Source of the DNA: Cocos nucifera | Taxonomy: Eukaryota > Streptophyta > Magnoliopsida > Arecales > Arecaceae | Assembly: GCA_006176705.1 (NCBI GenBank) | Contig: QRFJ01000368.1 | Location: 424,501 to 488,500, forward strand | DNA length: 64,000 nucleotides | Reading direction: 5' to 3' | Part shown: positions 11,514-23,906 of the stretch, piece after piece | Numbering within the stretch: position 1 is the first letter of the stretch | Layout: each line of letters starts with the position of its first letter | Notes under the pieces: model-generated | The model's input: only the letters and a program-made list of their open reading frames with translations | Databases searched by the model: none | What the model was told of the DNA's origin: nothing | Position numbers and translations under genes: made by a program

Positions 11514-12639
11514 TTTTTCTCTCTCTCTCTATATATATATATATATAATAAAGCATCATATATTCAACATAAAATCAAAAATCATCATGCATGATTTTAA
11601 AACATGCATATAGATGATCATATAAAGGGATCCTTATCTCTACTAGTTTCAAACTCAAGCACAACAATCGATCAATTTCTTGATCTATGAACTCGGAGTC
11701 AAGATGTTCTACTTGACATCTTCTTGTGCCAATAGTTATACCTCTATATAATCAAAATCAAACATAAAAATCATATGCGATTAAAGATGAAAAAATATCC
11801 AAATATTGTGGATCCAGGATACCTCTTAGTGTCAACCATTTGATCTAAGTTTATCCAAATATCTAGACCTTTAGTGGTCCATAGGATTTCCAAAGAGAAA
11901 AATTTATGAAGAGAGAAAAAGTTTTAGAGAAAGAAAGTAGAGAGAAAAACTAAAAAAGTAAGTGAAGAGAGGGAAGGAGACAAACTCTCTCTCCTTTTTT
12001 TTTTTCTTTCTTTTTTTTTCATTTTTCTTCCTTCTCTTTTTTTTTTCCTCTTTGTTTGCTCATTTTGTTCTTCTTCTCCTTCCTAGAAAAATAGGAGAAA
12101 AGAAAATATCTAGCACCTACCACACCCATGGTGGCGACTATGATGGGTGGCAACCCCTTGGTGGCAGCAATAGTAGCAACAACCCTTAGCAGGCCAAGCA
12201 TAATCATGTGCGGCAACAACGGTTGGCTCAAAAATAAAATTGCATAAAAGAAACAAGAAAAAGCCCTATTCACATGAAATCCAGCCACCAACAGCCCAAA
12301 TTAGACCATCAATACTGGTCTTAAGGTTAGAAAAGAAAAGAAAAGGAAGAGTTAAAAGTCAATACTTCAACTTTGTGATAAATCAATGGTGGCTTGCTGG
12401 AAAATCTATTTAAGCCCATAGATTTTGCTGGTGGTTTGATTAGGGATTAGGAGTGATGCCTAGGGAAAAGAGAGACATCATTTTATAGCCAGGATCTAGA
12501 GCTCCAACAAGCCCTAGTATCCCTCTCCTTGCTAGATTTGAGGAGGAAGCAACTCCCATTGAGAGTCCTCCTCCTCAGATCTCACATGCTAGGCAGCCCA
12601 AACATTTGGTCCAAGCCCAATCTTAAGCGGGCTCTCACA

Positions 12640-13326
12640 ACATGAGTCATATACTTGAAGAAAAAATTACATCTTTTATAAACACTAAAGGATATATGTT
12701 AGATTAGATGATCCTCATCTTTCTGTTAGATCTAAGATCCATACACAATTTTAAAAAAGAATTTTGTGATGAAGGCAGCTGGGAGATCACAACCAAGAAG
12801 TACAAAGAGACGTGCAAGAAAAAAAGAAATCCTGTCTCAGTTGATCTCCCGCAACAACAATTCATATCAAAAAGAAAAAAAAGATCTTTTGCAGCAAGAA
12901 CACTCAAAGCACCCACTTCCCACCCTATCCACTTCCTTCCACTCTACGCAACCCATTTCTTAGAGTCAAAATGTTTGTCATCCTTTCCAAGGCTAGAGAC
13001 CCTGTAGCTGTTACTCAAACCACCACGGGTTGGCATCCATAAGTGGGGTTTCGGTCCTTCTGTTTCCCCACCTCAACCAATGGCAAGCTGAAGGCAGAAC
13101 CGATGACGGAAGCTATATGGAACATGTGAGGATGTCTAAGCTTGTGGTACGTGGAAAACCTGGAAAGAGACCCAGCAGCACGCATGCGCAAACATTATAA
13201 AAAAATAACCTAAAGTATAACACATGATACAAAAGCAAAGCTATGTGAATATTAAATGAAATTCTCAAATTGCTCCATATGCTGCAGCTATCACATCCAA
13301 AATATATGTATTAAAGAAGAAATTAT
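12640..13326. other. low-copy spacer, no recognisable gene
   Basis: Mixed-composition DNA. One open frame (12708-13007, 99 codons) and overlapping frames on the other strand show no recognisable domain. I see no element ends here. Confidence 0.35.
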
Positions 13327-13488
13327 ATTCTATACCATATGCACTACAAGGTGGTACACCATGTCAATCACAACCATTCATTTATTGTGATGATGCACTG
13401 GGATGAATAGTTGATAAACGAGGTCCACAGAAATGATTGATATGGTGCATGCATCATCATATAGTGCACATCGTGTAATATATAGAAT
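13327..13488. mobile_element. MITE, about 160 bp, inverted ends
   Basis: The left end ATTCTATACCATATGCAC and the reverse complement of the right end, ATTCTATATATTACACGATG, align, and the similarity continues inward (ACACCATGTCAATCA against GCACCATATCAATCA). It is short, non-coding and palindromic, as expected for a MITE. The flanks show no clear target duplication. Confidence 0.6.
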
Positions 13489-15769
13489 CATGTATTAGAG
13501 ATTCCTTAGGCGCTCGGGGAGAAGTTATATTTGCCCTGTATTCACATACAATATATTTTAACTTTTAATGTGCCTTGAAGTTAGAACAAGGCCGTCCATA
13601 AAGCTGTATGATATTTGCTAGTATTCTATTTTTCAGTTTCAGTGGTGCACCGATCACACCCTCTATTAAATTCTGAGTTCAAGTCTTCAATAACATATTA
13701 ACGATAAATAGACATAAGCATTTCATTTTGGATGGATGTCTTTTCCTCTTAGAAAAACTGACCTTTCCAAATGTTTGATGCCGCAAATTTGATTTCTTAG
13801 CTAGTCTTGAGGGAAAGAACAACTTTGAGGTTATATTGCTGCTCCTCTCCGACGTGGACCACGAGTTGCTAACGTCTACGGTGAGTTGGAGTAGAAGATG
13901 ATGACGTGAGCTTTTAGCAACCTGCAAGAAAAGTCTTTGGCATTGGAGAAGAAAGAGAGTGGGGGTTCTCTACTGGAAGGCCCTCCGATGATTAAGTCGG
14001 TGACGATTGAAGAGAAATAACATATAAAAGGAAATGAGAGGATTAGATCCTGAAAGATCAAAAGATCCTTTCTAGAGTTATCTTTTTTTCTTTTTTATAG
14101 AGGTAGGCATACCAGATTAATTGTCAGGCCGTTAGCCATCGGAGTCATAAAAATTAGAGATGATTATGGTGTCAGCTTTCCACGAATGAAGAAAAAATTT
14201 GCTACTATAATAAATTACCATATCGATAAAATCCATGTAGATTGGGAGCTTCTCGCATCTTCCATATGATAGAATGGTTGATGCGGGAGCTGGACGGATT
14301 GAAAAGTCATCGATCAGATACCAATGAGGATGGCTTCGTCCACTTGCCGATCTCAATGTGATCAATGGAAGTCCGAAATAAAAGACCCCTTCATTAGGGT
14401 TGGATATTTGTTAGCAGATGGTATCAATATTATCCGAATTCTAATTAAAGAGAATGGTGCTCGATCGATGACCTGGAATCGGTGCACAGCTATAGTCGAG
14501 GTGCTTCTACGAGAGTTAGTTGCCCGCTGCCATTAGAGTCTTACTGCTATCTAAGTCTGGGTTGGGAAGCACTATAGACTAAAGCACGGGACAAAATTGG
14601 AGTTGCTAAGAACGATAAGCCGGTTGACTTGTTATCCTTCTTGATAGCCATGTCATCTAAGATCAAACAAATTACCAGGCTGATCGGATACCATCCCGCA
14701 GGTTGTATAGCTCATGCACATGAGTTCAATAATTTTACCATACAAATAATAAAGAACATTTATTTTGTACTCCCACCAAGCATATGGCTATGAGTACCAA
14801 CAAGACTTGTAATGTTTCACATCTTGGATATATTATTTTGTTATAAATTGAATTTTAGCACGTACCTGATTGGAAAAGATGTTACATGAATGAAATAAAA
14901 GAGCATGCTTGGGTTAGAATAGAAATAAAATGGATGACTTTCAAACATCCAAGAGCCAATATTTTATAGCCTTGCTCTGCAGATAATACGTCGTATCTTT
15001 GCATTATAACTTCTCCTCTGTGTAAGCATGATAATTTGCGTCCCATGACCGAGAAAGAAGATCACATAACGAAAAGAGGCATGCCCTAAAGGTTACCTTC
15101 ATTTCGCCGTCTTTACACGAACTGCTTTCCATTCTTTGAGAAATGTATAATACCGTAATATGCAGTGGTACTTGGTGATGGCAAAACGCAGCATGGAGCC
15201 GGCGGCTGGTAATGGTGGGATCCACGCTAACATCTTGTTTGGGCATTCCCACATTAACATCTTGGAGCAATCGAATCTTTCGGCCCGCTCAGCCCGTATT
15301 TTTCCTAAAGATCTAGATCCGTTCTAATTTTAGCCTAAAATTCATCCGTGGATCCATCGACCTACAAAGGAAAAAAAAATAAAATAAAATAAAAAATGTA
15401 TCAAAGTCTTTTTCTTGTCCCACGGGATTTTGGCTGACAGCTTTGGATTGATCTACTGAAAACTCAACCCGATTCCGCTGGATTTTCCTAGAAGATTCTA
15501 AATTTGATCACATATTTATCCATTTTGTTATCTGGTTTACTCGTGGGACCATCCTGTCACCAACCGAGAGCGCTATCGCAACACCAGCGAAAGGATTAAG
15601 TCCGGAGTCGGGTATCATATCAAAACTTTCGTTTATAAAACTCGCACACCATAAAAAGTTAAACAGCTGATATACAATAATTTTGCTATCATGTTAATTT
15701 ATTATAAATATAAAACTACTAAATAATACTATTATATTAATGATAATAATAATATATTAATATTATATG
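13489..15769. other. low-copy region without recognisable gene or element
   Basis: About 2.3 kb of moderately AT-rich DNA. Open frames are all under 90 codons, overlap on opposite strands and match nothing I know. A short (AAAAT)n run lies at 15370-15396. This is one of the few stretches that could be host intergenic DNA or very old repeats. Confidence 0.35.
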
Positions 15770-16290
15770 CTATTAGGTGCTCAAGTCCACCGCAAGACAC
15801 GCAAGCAAGGTCTATAAGATAATTCTCTCTCTCAAGCTCTACGGTCAACTCATTTAATGCTATATATCCCACAATTTTGAAAGGAAAATGATTATAATGA
15901 GCTTTACAATTTGACATATATATCAATATAATAATACTATTCAAAATAATAATGAATAAGTAGTATCAAAAAAAATTATAAACCATAAAATCTCATGTCA
16001 ACCATCTAATATAATTCAACAATTATACAAGCATATATCATAAATCATGTATTATCATAAATTCATCATAAATATCACATGTGAGTTAATATGAGTTATC
16101 ATTTATGTTTCATTAATATGTTCCAAATCGATAGTTATCTTTTAGTTTGAACTGATTATAATCATGCTTCGGCCCGTATCTAGCAAACTATAAATCATAT
16201 TTTGGTCTCAAATGGAAAACCATAATAATCATACTTCGGTCCGTGATGATAAACCAGGATATTATGATTCAGTCTATTACTGATAATTCA
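15770..16290 (-). repeat. fragment of the giant-LTR gypsy family
   Basis: It resembles 9640-10320: shared ordered words include CAAGCAAGG.CTATAA, TTTTGAAAGGAAA, CCAYAAAATCTCATRTCAA, GCATATATCATAAATCATG and CTTCGGCC/CTTCAGCC repeats. No second LTR or interior is attached, so it is a truncated copy. Confidence 0.6.
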
Positions 16291-16640
16291 AGTAAGAAAA
16301 AAGTCCTTTAATTGGACGGTTCAGTTGGAAGATTTGGGCATTTGTTGAGCATGCGTGATCCATAACAAAGTGATCTCCATACTCTCAGCCTCCAATTATC
16401 ATTTTGAGTTGGCAAATTCGTAAATTTTTGGAGAAGTACCTGTTAGAGTAGTTTCATAAGTTAATGTTGCAATTGCTGATCTTGCATCCATGACAGCAAG
16501 CTGCACCATATGGCCATAAGTAATATCTGGCGCATGCTCTGCTTATGAAACAAAAATGGAGGGACACATGAGAGGAGAGAAGTGTACCAAAGGTAGTATT
16601 GTAATTGTATTGAATGTAGATTCAAGTATCCCAGATAGAG
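16291..16640. other. spacer, possibly upstream part of the Tat-like LTR
   Basis: No feature can be defined. The left border of the LTR to the right is unclear; TGTTAGAGTAG at 16441 is one candidate start. Confidence 0.3.
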
Positions 16641-17331
16641 TCAAACCCCTGACATTCATATTTTAATAATAAAGATAATTTTGCTGTTTGATAATCTTCG
16701 GCAAAGTAATCAATCAGAACCTGTCACAAACCCACCACAAAGTCCTAACTTTAGCCAATTAGTTTCTGCCACATGGTTACCCTAAAAGATATGCGGAGAT
16801 ATCCAAATCTCCTATCACTTGGATTGTATCTTAACGTGCAAGTGGTTAGCCTCAACAGCTTTTCTCACACATTCCAAGATATCGATTGCGATGAGTACCA
16901 TCCCTCGTCTATATAAATCTTTTCTCAAAGAACCTCCAGGTAACTCTAAGTAACTCCAAGTCTCTGAAGTTAAGTTCCATCAAGTGTTAAGTCTCATTGA
17001 GTACAAAGGATGGATAGTTGAGACTTTAGCTCTCTCCCCCTCTTCCTAATGGACATACTGATATGGACTCTGGATCTCTCTCTTTTCCTTCTTTCACTGA
17101 GAACCTTCATTATTATCTTAAGGTTATCTTAAGCATCGAAGGATTTTTTGCCAGAAAAATCCTGATAAGTGGACTTACTCTACTTTTGGTGTTTTAGAAC
17201 TGATCTAGGCATTGGAGCGAAGATCTAGCTACCATCAATTACTTTGAGGTCTCCAACTAGCCACCCTCATCAGCTCTCCAACCCACTGTCCAGCTCATCA
17301 TCCTAAGCCAAACTGATCTCAGCGACAACAA
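16641..17331 (+). repeat. Tat-like gypsy 5' LTR (left border uncertain)
   Basis: The layout is typical of a long plant gypsy LTR: a TATA box (TATATAAAT at 16910-16918), a leader with CTCTAAGTAACTCCAAGTCTC, then CAGCGACAACA directly before a primer site like that of Tat elements. No matching 3' LTR is in the window. Confidence 0.5.
16910..16918 (+). promoter_or_regulatory. TATA box in the Tat-like LTR
   Basis: TATATAAAT lies about 420 bases before the primer site, in the position expected for the U3/R promoter of the element. Confidence 0.5.
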
Positions 17332-17351
17332 AATGGTGCTAGAGAAAGGGC
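17332..17351 (+). other. primer binding site, Tat-type
   Basis: ATGGTGCTAGAGAAAGGGC follows the CAACAAA end of the LTR and resembles the TGGCGCTAGA.GAAGGGC primer sites of Tat-type gypsy elements. Confidence 0.55.
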
Positions 17352-17539
17352 TTGACCCCATCATCAGAGGTTCTGCTCAACTACAACCATCATGAGATCT
17401 TGAAAGGCCCAAACTGCACCATCTACCGCCACTTTGATATACTTGTGGCTCCCATGTAGAGGCTCTTAGGCACTCAAGGCTACTCCTTTGCTCAATTCCT
17501 CTTCCATGGCCATCCTTGCGCACTATCTCCTCTATGCAC

Positions 17540-18430
17540 AAGATGCACATCCTTGGTGACCAAGGCATAGATCCTTGGTCAATGCCCTTTCATGCCACTT
17601 GAGACACAAGCACTGTGCCAATGAGATCTGCATCCTTAGAGACTAAAATGCAAATCCCTGAAGATTACTCTGGATGCCGAGCTCCTAGGTCATGCATCCC
17701 TAGACATTAGGAAGCAAGTCTCTAGCGACTGAATAGAGCCATTTTGAGCTTTCAGACCAAGCTATCAAGTCACGTGTCCTCGGATATCAAGATGCAAGTC
17801 AATGGACATTAAGCTTCTGGGTCGTATATCCTTGGAGATCGAGATGCAAGTCCTTCAAGGTCGAGCTTCCATTTTGAGCTCTTAGATCGTGCATCCTTGG
17901 AGATTAGGATGCAAGTTCCTAGAGGCTAACTAGAGCCATTCCAAACTCCTTGGTCGCATATCCTTGGAGATCAAGATGCAAGTACCTAAAGGCCGATCAA
18001 AGCCATTTCGAGTTGTCAAGTTAAGCTCCTAGATTGTGCATCCTTGGAGATTAGGACGTAATTCTTTACAAGCCGACCAAAGCCATTCCAAGCTTCCAAA
18101 TCAAGCTCCTGGGTTGCAAATCCTTGGAGATCAGGATGTGAGTCCTTGGATACTGAGCTCCCTAGTTGTGCATTTTTGGAGATTGGGATGCAATTCTCTA
18201 AAGGCCAATTAGAGGCATGCCGAGCACCCCGGCCAAGCTTCCATGCAACTCATCGCTAGAGATCAGGATGAGAGTTCCTGAAGGCTACCTTTCCATGCCA
18301 TCCAAGATGCAAGCACCATGCATGTAGGATGTGAGGCTCTAGAGCTCCCACGCTGTGCATCCTTGAAGATTGGGACGTGAGTTTCTAGAGGCCGTCCTTC
18401 TATGCCATCCGAGATACAAACACCACACAT
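17540..18430. repeat. degenerate minisatellite in the Tat-like element leader
   Basis: About thirteen copies of a core like GCATCCTTGGAGATTAGGAT followed by GCAAGTTCCTAGAGGC, with spacing varying from about 50 to 90 bases (clear at 17827, 17889, 17949, 18038, 18117 and 18356). Copies are separated by variable GAGCCATTC.GAGCT segments. No coding sequence of the element follows; the interior ends here. Confidence 0.8.
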
Positions 18431-19539
18431 GTGAGAGAGCATTTTTGGAGATCCTCCGAATGCTAATTATATAAGATAAGGATCGACATCCATTACTAAG
18501 ATAGGCGTGTGCATTAACTGCCTCATAATAGCTATGGATATCGTAAGGCTTAACTACAAGCAATCGTGGCTCGAGTTGTATATCCACCGCCAGTTTGAGA
18601 AGATCAAAAGGTTTTACGGCGCTGTTGATGGTAGCCACATGGCAAGCTGCCATTCGGTTGGTTGACGTCAAAGTTGGATATGAGATATATCATAAACCCA
18701 ACCCAATTTCTCAGTTGCGAGAATTAGAAGCAACGTGAAAGTGGATACTTTAGAAATACTTTCGGAAACCCTTAGCAGACATGTGGATTCAAAATCTTGG
18801 AGAGATTTTAAAATCCTGGTCCCGTCAGCTGCAACCATAGACCAGGTGAGAAATTAAATAATCTCCATTCTCATTCTTTCGATTTCCATTTCTAGTCAAA
18901 ATGTTCATTCGTTCTTTATTCGCCGCTTTAAGAATGGAAGTTTTGAGACTTCTCCACATTGGATTCCGAGCAGCAGTATAAAGCCCAGGCAATATCCACA
19001 CCAATGTAGGCCAACCAGCATACGACGACCACCTCAAACTCCACGCAGGTGGATCTGAGCGTAGGAGCAGCCCCGCTTCCGAGACAATCGCCGCAGCTCC
19101 TCATCTCCTCACGTGACTGTTTGGCACCTCTACCTTCCCCGCTTTAAATTAAAGTTTTAATTTTTTTCTTTTTAAAGAAAGCTTGCAATATCTTTCTTAA
19201 AATAAAAGGAAAGATTTAAAATACACGAGTTTCGTTATCTCGAAGGTTTCCTCGTTCTTGCAGCCGTCCAAGAGGCGCGGCGGTAGCAGAAGAATTTGTC
19301 CTTATTATTGTATTTGTGTTTTCAAAGGAGCGCTTCATGCACTTTGTTGGCTCCACCGTGGCCGCAGTCACAGGACTATCAACTCTTTCAAAATGTTAAT
19401 TTTAATAATTATATCAACTTACTTTTCAGAAAAATAGTTATATATATCAACTTAGGATGATAAAAATAGACAGGGCAACACTTTTTTTTTAAATGATAAA
19501 ATTGGAGGATACAAACATTCCTTAAAAATAGGGATATAG
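18431..19539. other. low-copy region, no gene recognised
   Basis: Mixed composition. A CACGTGAC G-box-like word occurs near 19108. The 110-codon minus-strand frame at 18339-18671 shows no known domain and starts in the minisatellite, so I do not call it a gene. Confidence 0.35.
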
Positions 19540-20210
19540 ATAGTTCAGGTTGAACCATATCACAAGTAACCTAATCCAATCTGATTTTTTGATCGAAACT
19601 TAATATTAGATTTGGATCGAACCTAATAAAAGATTTGATTAGATCAAATAGCATTCACAACCAAGATTTTTGACTCAATGGCTCATTTGAATCGGATTGT
19701 ATTCATGTATAACCCATTTCAATCCAAAAATTCGGATCTAATGAGATCTGAATCCAGTTTGAATCAAATATAGCTAGCTAATTATATTTTAATTACTACA
19801 CAACAAGCTACTATTAACCACATAAAATAGACAATAAACAATATTGCTCTTAAAATAAATTAGGATACAAAATAATTTTAAATCTATCTTAATTTATATT
19901 AAAAATATGACTCATGCATATTTTAAATCACAAATTAGAGATCAAATAAGTTTGGATCCTAATGGTAAACCAAGTTCGGGTTGAATCATATCATACAGTA
20001 GAAGATCCAAAACTAATCCAGAAATCAAATGAGTCAGATTGGGTCGAATTAGAATTCTATAAATTCATACTCGATTTAAAAAATAGAATGGATCCAATTT
20101 TAGAATCCGACCTGGTCCCATTGGTCTTCTAAAGTGAATTGAATCAAGTCTAAACGAGTTGAGTCAGACTGGATCATGGGTCAACTTGACCCATTTGCAG
20201 CCTTCTTAAG
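19540..20210. repeat. degenerate GGATYNAATC-type repetitive region
   Basis: Recurring words such as TTGGATCGAACC, AATCGGATTG, GGATCCAA and GAGTCAGA in both orientations, without strict period and without coding capacity. It looks like a decayed repeat of unknown class. Confidence 0.4.
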
Positions 20211-20239
20211 AAAATAAATATAAAAGTTAAATGGCAAAT

Positions 20240-20783
20240 GTGGCCTAAGCCCAAATATATGTAATCCCCGTGGTTGAAGTCCGAATGAAGCTCATCAGCC
20301 AGTAAGATGGAAAAATCACCAAGACAAGCCCGTGTTGCCAACAAATCGAGTGATTTCCTTTTCTATGTATATGAGCAAACACTATCCCAATACCTCAAAT
20401 GAGTCTGAAACAACAAAGAATTCAGGATATTTCCAGCATAAACAGCAAAGCCTTTCACACCAAATCAACAAGTAACAACTTAGAGAACCTGAACAGCCGT
20501 TCATTCCTTAGCATTGTATGATAGCCGAGTGTTGATCGAAGATATTCGATAGTCCGCACCCAGGCATTTACCAATTAAGTATATAACATCCCGGACATGT
20601 ACCGACTAAGTATGCAATGATTAACTTTATTGGACGACAATTGATAATTGGATAAAGGGAACCGGCAACCTCTCTAATATGCACGATCACTCGGTACATA
20701 CTCGACAAACTAAGTTATTCAGCCTAAAATCGAATAACTTGAAAATCTATGGTCTACGATTATGGTTGACTCGAAAGACTAAA
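20240..20783 (+). repeat. Tat-type LTR, left half, split by the chromovirus
   Basis: This stretch contains ACCAATTAAGTATATAAC and ACCGACTAAGTATGCAATG-like units and ends in CTAAA (20779-20783), the same five bases that follow the chromovirus at 31653. Joining it conceptually to 31653-32040 gives one continuous old LTR with a TATA box in its right half. Confidence 0.55.
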
Positions 20784-22150
20784 TAGTATGGACACCAGAG
20801 TCATAAGAAGCCGGCGACATAATTGAGATTCAATTTGGATTGAAGAAGCCACATCAGATTAACTCTACTTCAGTTATTTGGTTCAAGTTCTTTTGATTTA
20901 GTCAATTAGTTTTTTTTTATGCATCTAGTTTTGGATCTATAGGACCATACTTGGGTTTATATTAGATTAAAGTCTTATTTGGAAAGAGACCATCATAAAG
21001 AAGCAAGCTTGAACCATGTCATCTTTGGAGCTTGAATCATGTCATCTTTGGAGCCACCACTCTCCACATGCCCGAGGAGAAAATACACATGCCAGCATGT
21101 GCCATATCCAAAAATCCTCATACCAAGTTGTGCCAAGCATCAAGCGCCCATATGGAGTTTTTTTTCTTTCCTAGAATTTCTTAAGAATTCTTAATTTCTT
21201 ACTTATTTTGTTGAAAGACTAATTTCTTCTCATGGTTTCATAAAAAGATAGATATGATATATTATTATATTTAAAAATCAAACATAATATTTTACTTTCT
21301 TATTAGGAGGGTTGATTTCTTTCTTGTAAAGAGAAGATGATTCTGAAAGAAATAGGACCCCTAGGATCATATATAAACCCATGTATCTTTAATGAATAAG
21401 ATAATGAATATATAAATGATTTTACCCATAAATACTTGTATTAATCGCTCCAAGAGAAAAAGGGTGTGAGATTCAAAATCACCCCATGAGAGGAGGGTGT
21501 GAGGCCTACTTTCTTTCTATCCCTTTATCATTTATTTATTTGAGATCTAGTATTCCTACAATCCCGAATCGTCTTTATCATCTATCTACATAAGCCTATT
21601 CATTAAGAGAAGATCTGTCTTCTTCAAGATTTTATCCATTATTTTATAGATTAAATATTAATAAGGATTTTCGTTCCTTCTTAACTGATCTTTGATTTTT
21701 ACTTTTTTTCAGAACCGATGTTGGTAAAGACCTAGTTCTTCATCGATAGATCTGCTTAATTAAAAGATTAAGAATCCTAATCAGAATAGTTTCTTAACGA
21801 CTATGATCTAGATTTTTCTTATCTTTTCAAATTTTCTTGCAGATTAATTTTTTGCTATCTTTCGTTCCATTTGTATTTCTTTTTGTATTTATTCGTAAGC
21901 ATGTTTAATTTATGCTACATATTTATTTGCTTTATTATCGCTAATTATTTACTGATCTTTAAAGTAGCACTCATCTATATTATTTAGATTGATCTTGCTT
22001 TGGTCCCGTGTCAATCAATCATGCCTCCTGAGCAGAGTATAGGCAACTATACTGTCTATCCTAGGAATAATGTGCTACGATCGAACGTAATTTATTATTG
22101 ACGAACAAAAGGAAGCTTGACTTTTTTTCTTTTTAGATTGTCCCACATCA
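20784..22150 (+). repeat. 5' LTR of the chromovirus
   Basis: It starts TAGTATGGACACCAGAGTC (an original TGG now TAG) and ends CCCACATCA at 22150. It aligns base for base with the 3' LTR, including the long CCATATGGAGTT and ATTGATCTTGCTTTGGTCC blocks. Confidence 0.92.
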
Positions 22151-22151
22151 A

Positions 22152-22172
22152 TTTGGTATCAAAATCGGATTA
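22152..22172 (+). other. primer binding site of the chromovirus
   Basis: TTTGGTATCAAAATCGGATTAG directly follows the LTR; this is a mutated tRNA-iMet site (usual TGGTATCAGAGC). Confidence 0.8.
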
Positions 22173-22310
22173 GTTAGAGCTTTAGTTTAAATTCTGTAAT
22201 TTAAATTCCTGCAAGTTAAATTTTTACATTTTAAATTTCATAATTCACTTTTCAGTATTTTATTATTTTTATTTTTTTTACTGTATTTTATTTCTGCATC
22301 CTAAACTTGT

Positions 22311-23470
22311 ATGACTATTAGATTAGGTACTCAGTACCAACGGCCTACTTTTTCATCCAATATCAATATGGATCTCAATACAACAGCCATCATTAATGCC
22401 CTGATTAAGAAGTTTGATGACATGAAAAAAATTATAAAAATCATGAGTAAAAGAATAGCAGTACTAGAAGAAGCTAAGCAAAGACAACCTAAACCTAAGT
22501 CTCCCCAACTTCTTATAGGATAGAAAAGAAGGAATCTAGACTTAGATCGACCTATAGCAGCACGTCCGCACCATAACCAGTTCGACCAGGATGAGCATAT
22601 CCTTAGGAATGTGAAGATCGAAGCTCCAAGTTTTGATGGTTGTCTAGATCCGAGAGAGTACCTAGACATAAGGAGGCATGGACCACTATTTTGGATGGTA
22701 TGAAATATCTGAAGCAAGGAGAGTTAGGTTTGCTAAGATGAAGTTGATTAGACAAGCCCGACTTTATTGGAAAAGTATTGAGCATCTTCTCAATCAGAGA
22801 AGACAACATCTGATAGAAACTTGGGATGAAATGAAGGAGAAACTCAGAAAAAAATATCTTTCCACCTCCTACCAACAAAGACTTTTAGATCAGTGGTAGA
22901 GACTTACTCAAAAAAATAGATCCATCACTGAGTACATCATGAGATTTGATGAGTATCTCATGAGATGTAGAGTAATTGAAGATATGATTGTTATCTTATC
23001 TAGATTTAGAGCTGGATTACGAGAGGATATCCAGCGTGAACTCTTTCTGCGAGAGATAACCACATTAGAATAAGCTTATCAACTTACTTTGGATTTTGAG
23101 AGATTTTTTAGGTATTCAACCATCCGTCGTCTTGAACCTAGCTGAGTAATCCCTTTTGGATCGAGACCCAATACTAACCAGGCTCCTAGTAACGGACCTC
23201 TACCTACAAATCTTATTATGAAAAAAGAAGATAAAGAAAAATGAGTTGTAAGAGAGTTATCTAAGAAAAGTAATTCTCGATCCCATTATTTCAAGTTCCA
23301 TGGTTATGGTCATTTTGCTGCATAATATCTCAACCAATCTTTATTTATGGAAGAATTAGAAGAGAAAACTCTAGAAGATATTAAGAAAGTTTATAAAGCT
23401 GATCCAGACTTAGCCAAATAGTTTGAGAGTACTAAGAACATTCTAGATTTTGTTGCACCAAAGTCAGACC
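22311..23470 (+). pseudogene. chromovirus gag
   Basis: The frame opens with MTIRLGTQYQRP at 22311. A short coiled-coil-like part (IINALIKKFDDMKKIIKIM) is followed by the gag core: a PSFDGCLDPREYLDI block, KMKLIRQARLYWKSIE, WDEMKEKLRKKYLSTSY and SITEYIMRFDEYLMRC. The core builds the particle shell. The zinc knuckle (about 23284-23330) has the right spacing but its three cysteines are lost: Y-x2-F before GYGHF and a tyrosine at the end. In-frame stops lie at 22521, 22897, 23072 and 23142. Most are one transition away from Trp or Gln codons. The protein cannot be made. Confidence 0.85.
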
Positions 23471-23529
23471 TTAGGTTGGGAGTCGTTATTAGGTATGTTC
23501 TAGCATAGACTAAGAAAAGTGAAGGCTAG

Positions 23530-23905
23530 CGTAGGACCTCTATTTTTCATATCTTCATAAAGTTTAGCGATAAAATTTATAAGATGATCATTAATAGCGA
23601 TAGCTGTATCAATATCATATCCACCAATATGATTAAGCGATTAGGATTAGCTCCTGTAGATCATTTCAATTCATATCATGTATCTTGGATAGATTACTTC
23701 TCTATTTTTATTAAATTTAGATACCGTATTTCCATCCAGCTTCATTCTTATCATGATCATGTTTGGTGCAATATCTTACTCATGGAAGTCAGAAGTATCA
23801 TATTAGATCGACCTTGACTATTTGATAATTATGTTACGATTTATGACCGAACTCCTGTAGTTTCACTCATAAGGGTAAGAAGATCACGATCAATCCTTCC
23901 CCATC
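23530..23905 (+). pseudogene. chromovirus aspartic protease
   Basis: IINSDSCINIISTNMIKRLGL (23584 onward) is the protease active-site block followed by the typical RLGL. The catalytic Asp-Ser/Thr-Gly is altered to DSC, so cleavage activity is lost even where the frame is open (77 codons). The ILLMEVRSIILDRP end block corresponds to the M.VCHILLGRPW-like region that closes retroviral-type proteases in this clade. A stop at 23815 interrupts the path to RT. Confidence 0.78.
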
Positions 23906-23906
23906 T

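Larger units (their letters stand above)
8757..12639 (-). mobile_element. gypsy element with giant LTR and almost no interior, minus strand
   Basis: Direct repeats 8757-9245 and about 12150-12639 share a whole region ending in GCTCTCAYA, which reads TRTGAGAGC... on the minus strand. Between them the 5' LTR continues left to about 9592. Next to it lies a tRNA-iMet-like primer site, then only about 330 bases of interior, then the second LTR, which is broken by CACTA A. The interior next to 9246 reads NFENEIIL on the minus strand, resembling the very end of pol in Tekay/Del-type gypsy elements. Gag and essentially all of pol are missing. Confidence 0.7.
9592..12639 (-). repeat. 5' LTR (about 3 kb) of the gypsy element, with insertions
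   Basis: On the minus strand it starts TGTGAGAGCCCGC at 12639 and runs to the primer site near 9590. It includes a (TA)n run at 10023-10042, a two-copy 341 bp tandem duplication, a foldback insertion at 10777-11513 and a pyrimidine-rich tract at 11990-12060. A second, separate fragment of the same LTR type lies at 15770-16290. Confidence 0.68.

Noticed and set aside
12708..13007. 99-codon frame as a host gene
   Set aside because: No recognisable domain, overlapping open frames on both strands and no promoter or exon structure; this fits chance.
17540..18430. CRISPR-like array
   Set aside because: Spacing is irregular, the repeats are degenerate, the spacers are similar to each other, and the context is a plant retrotransposon.
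18339..18671. 110-codon minus-strand frame as a gene
   Set aside because: It starts inside a minisatellite and has no recognisable domain.
22331..22717. 128-codon minus-strand frame as a gene
   Set aside because: It is antisense to the chromovirus gag core, which explains the region.
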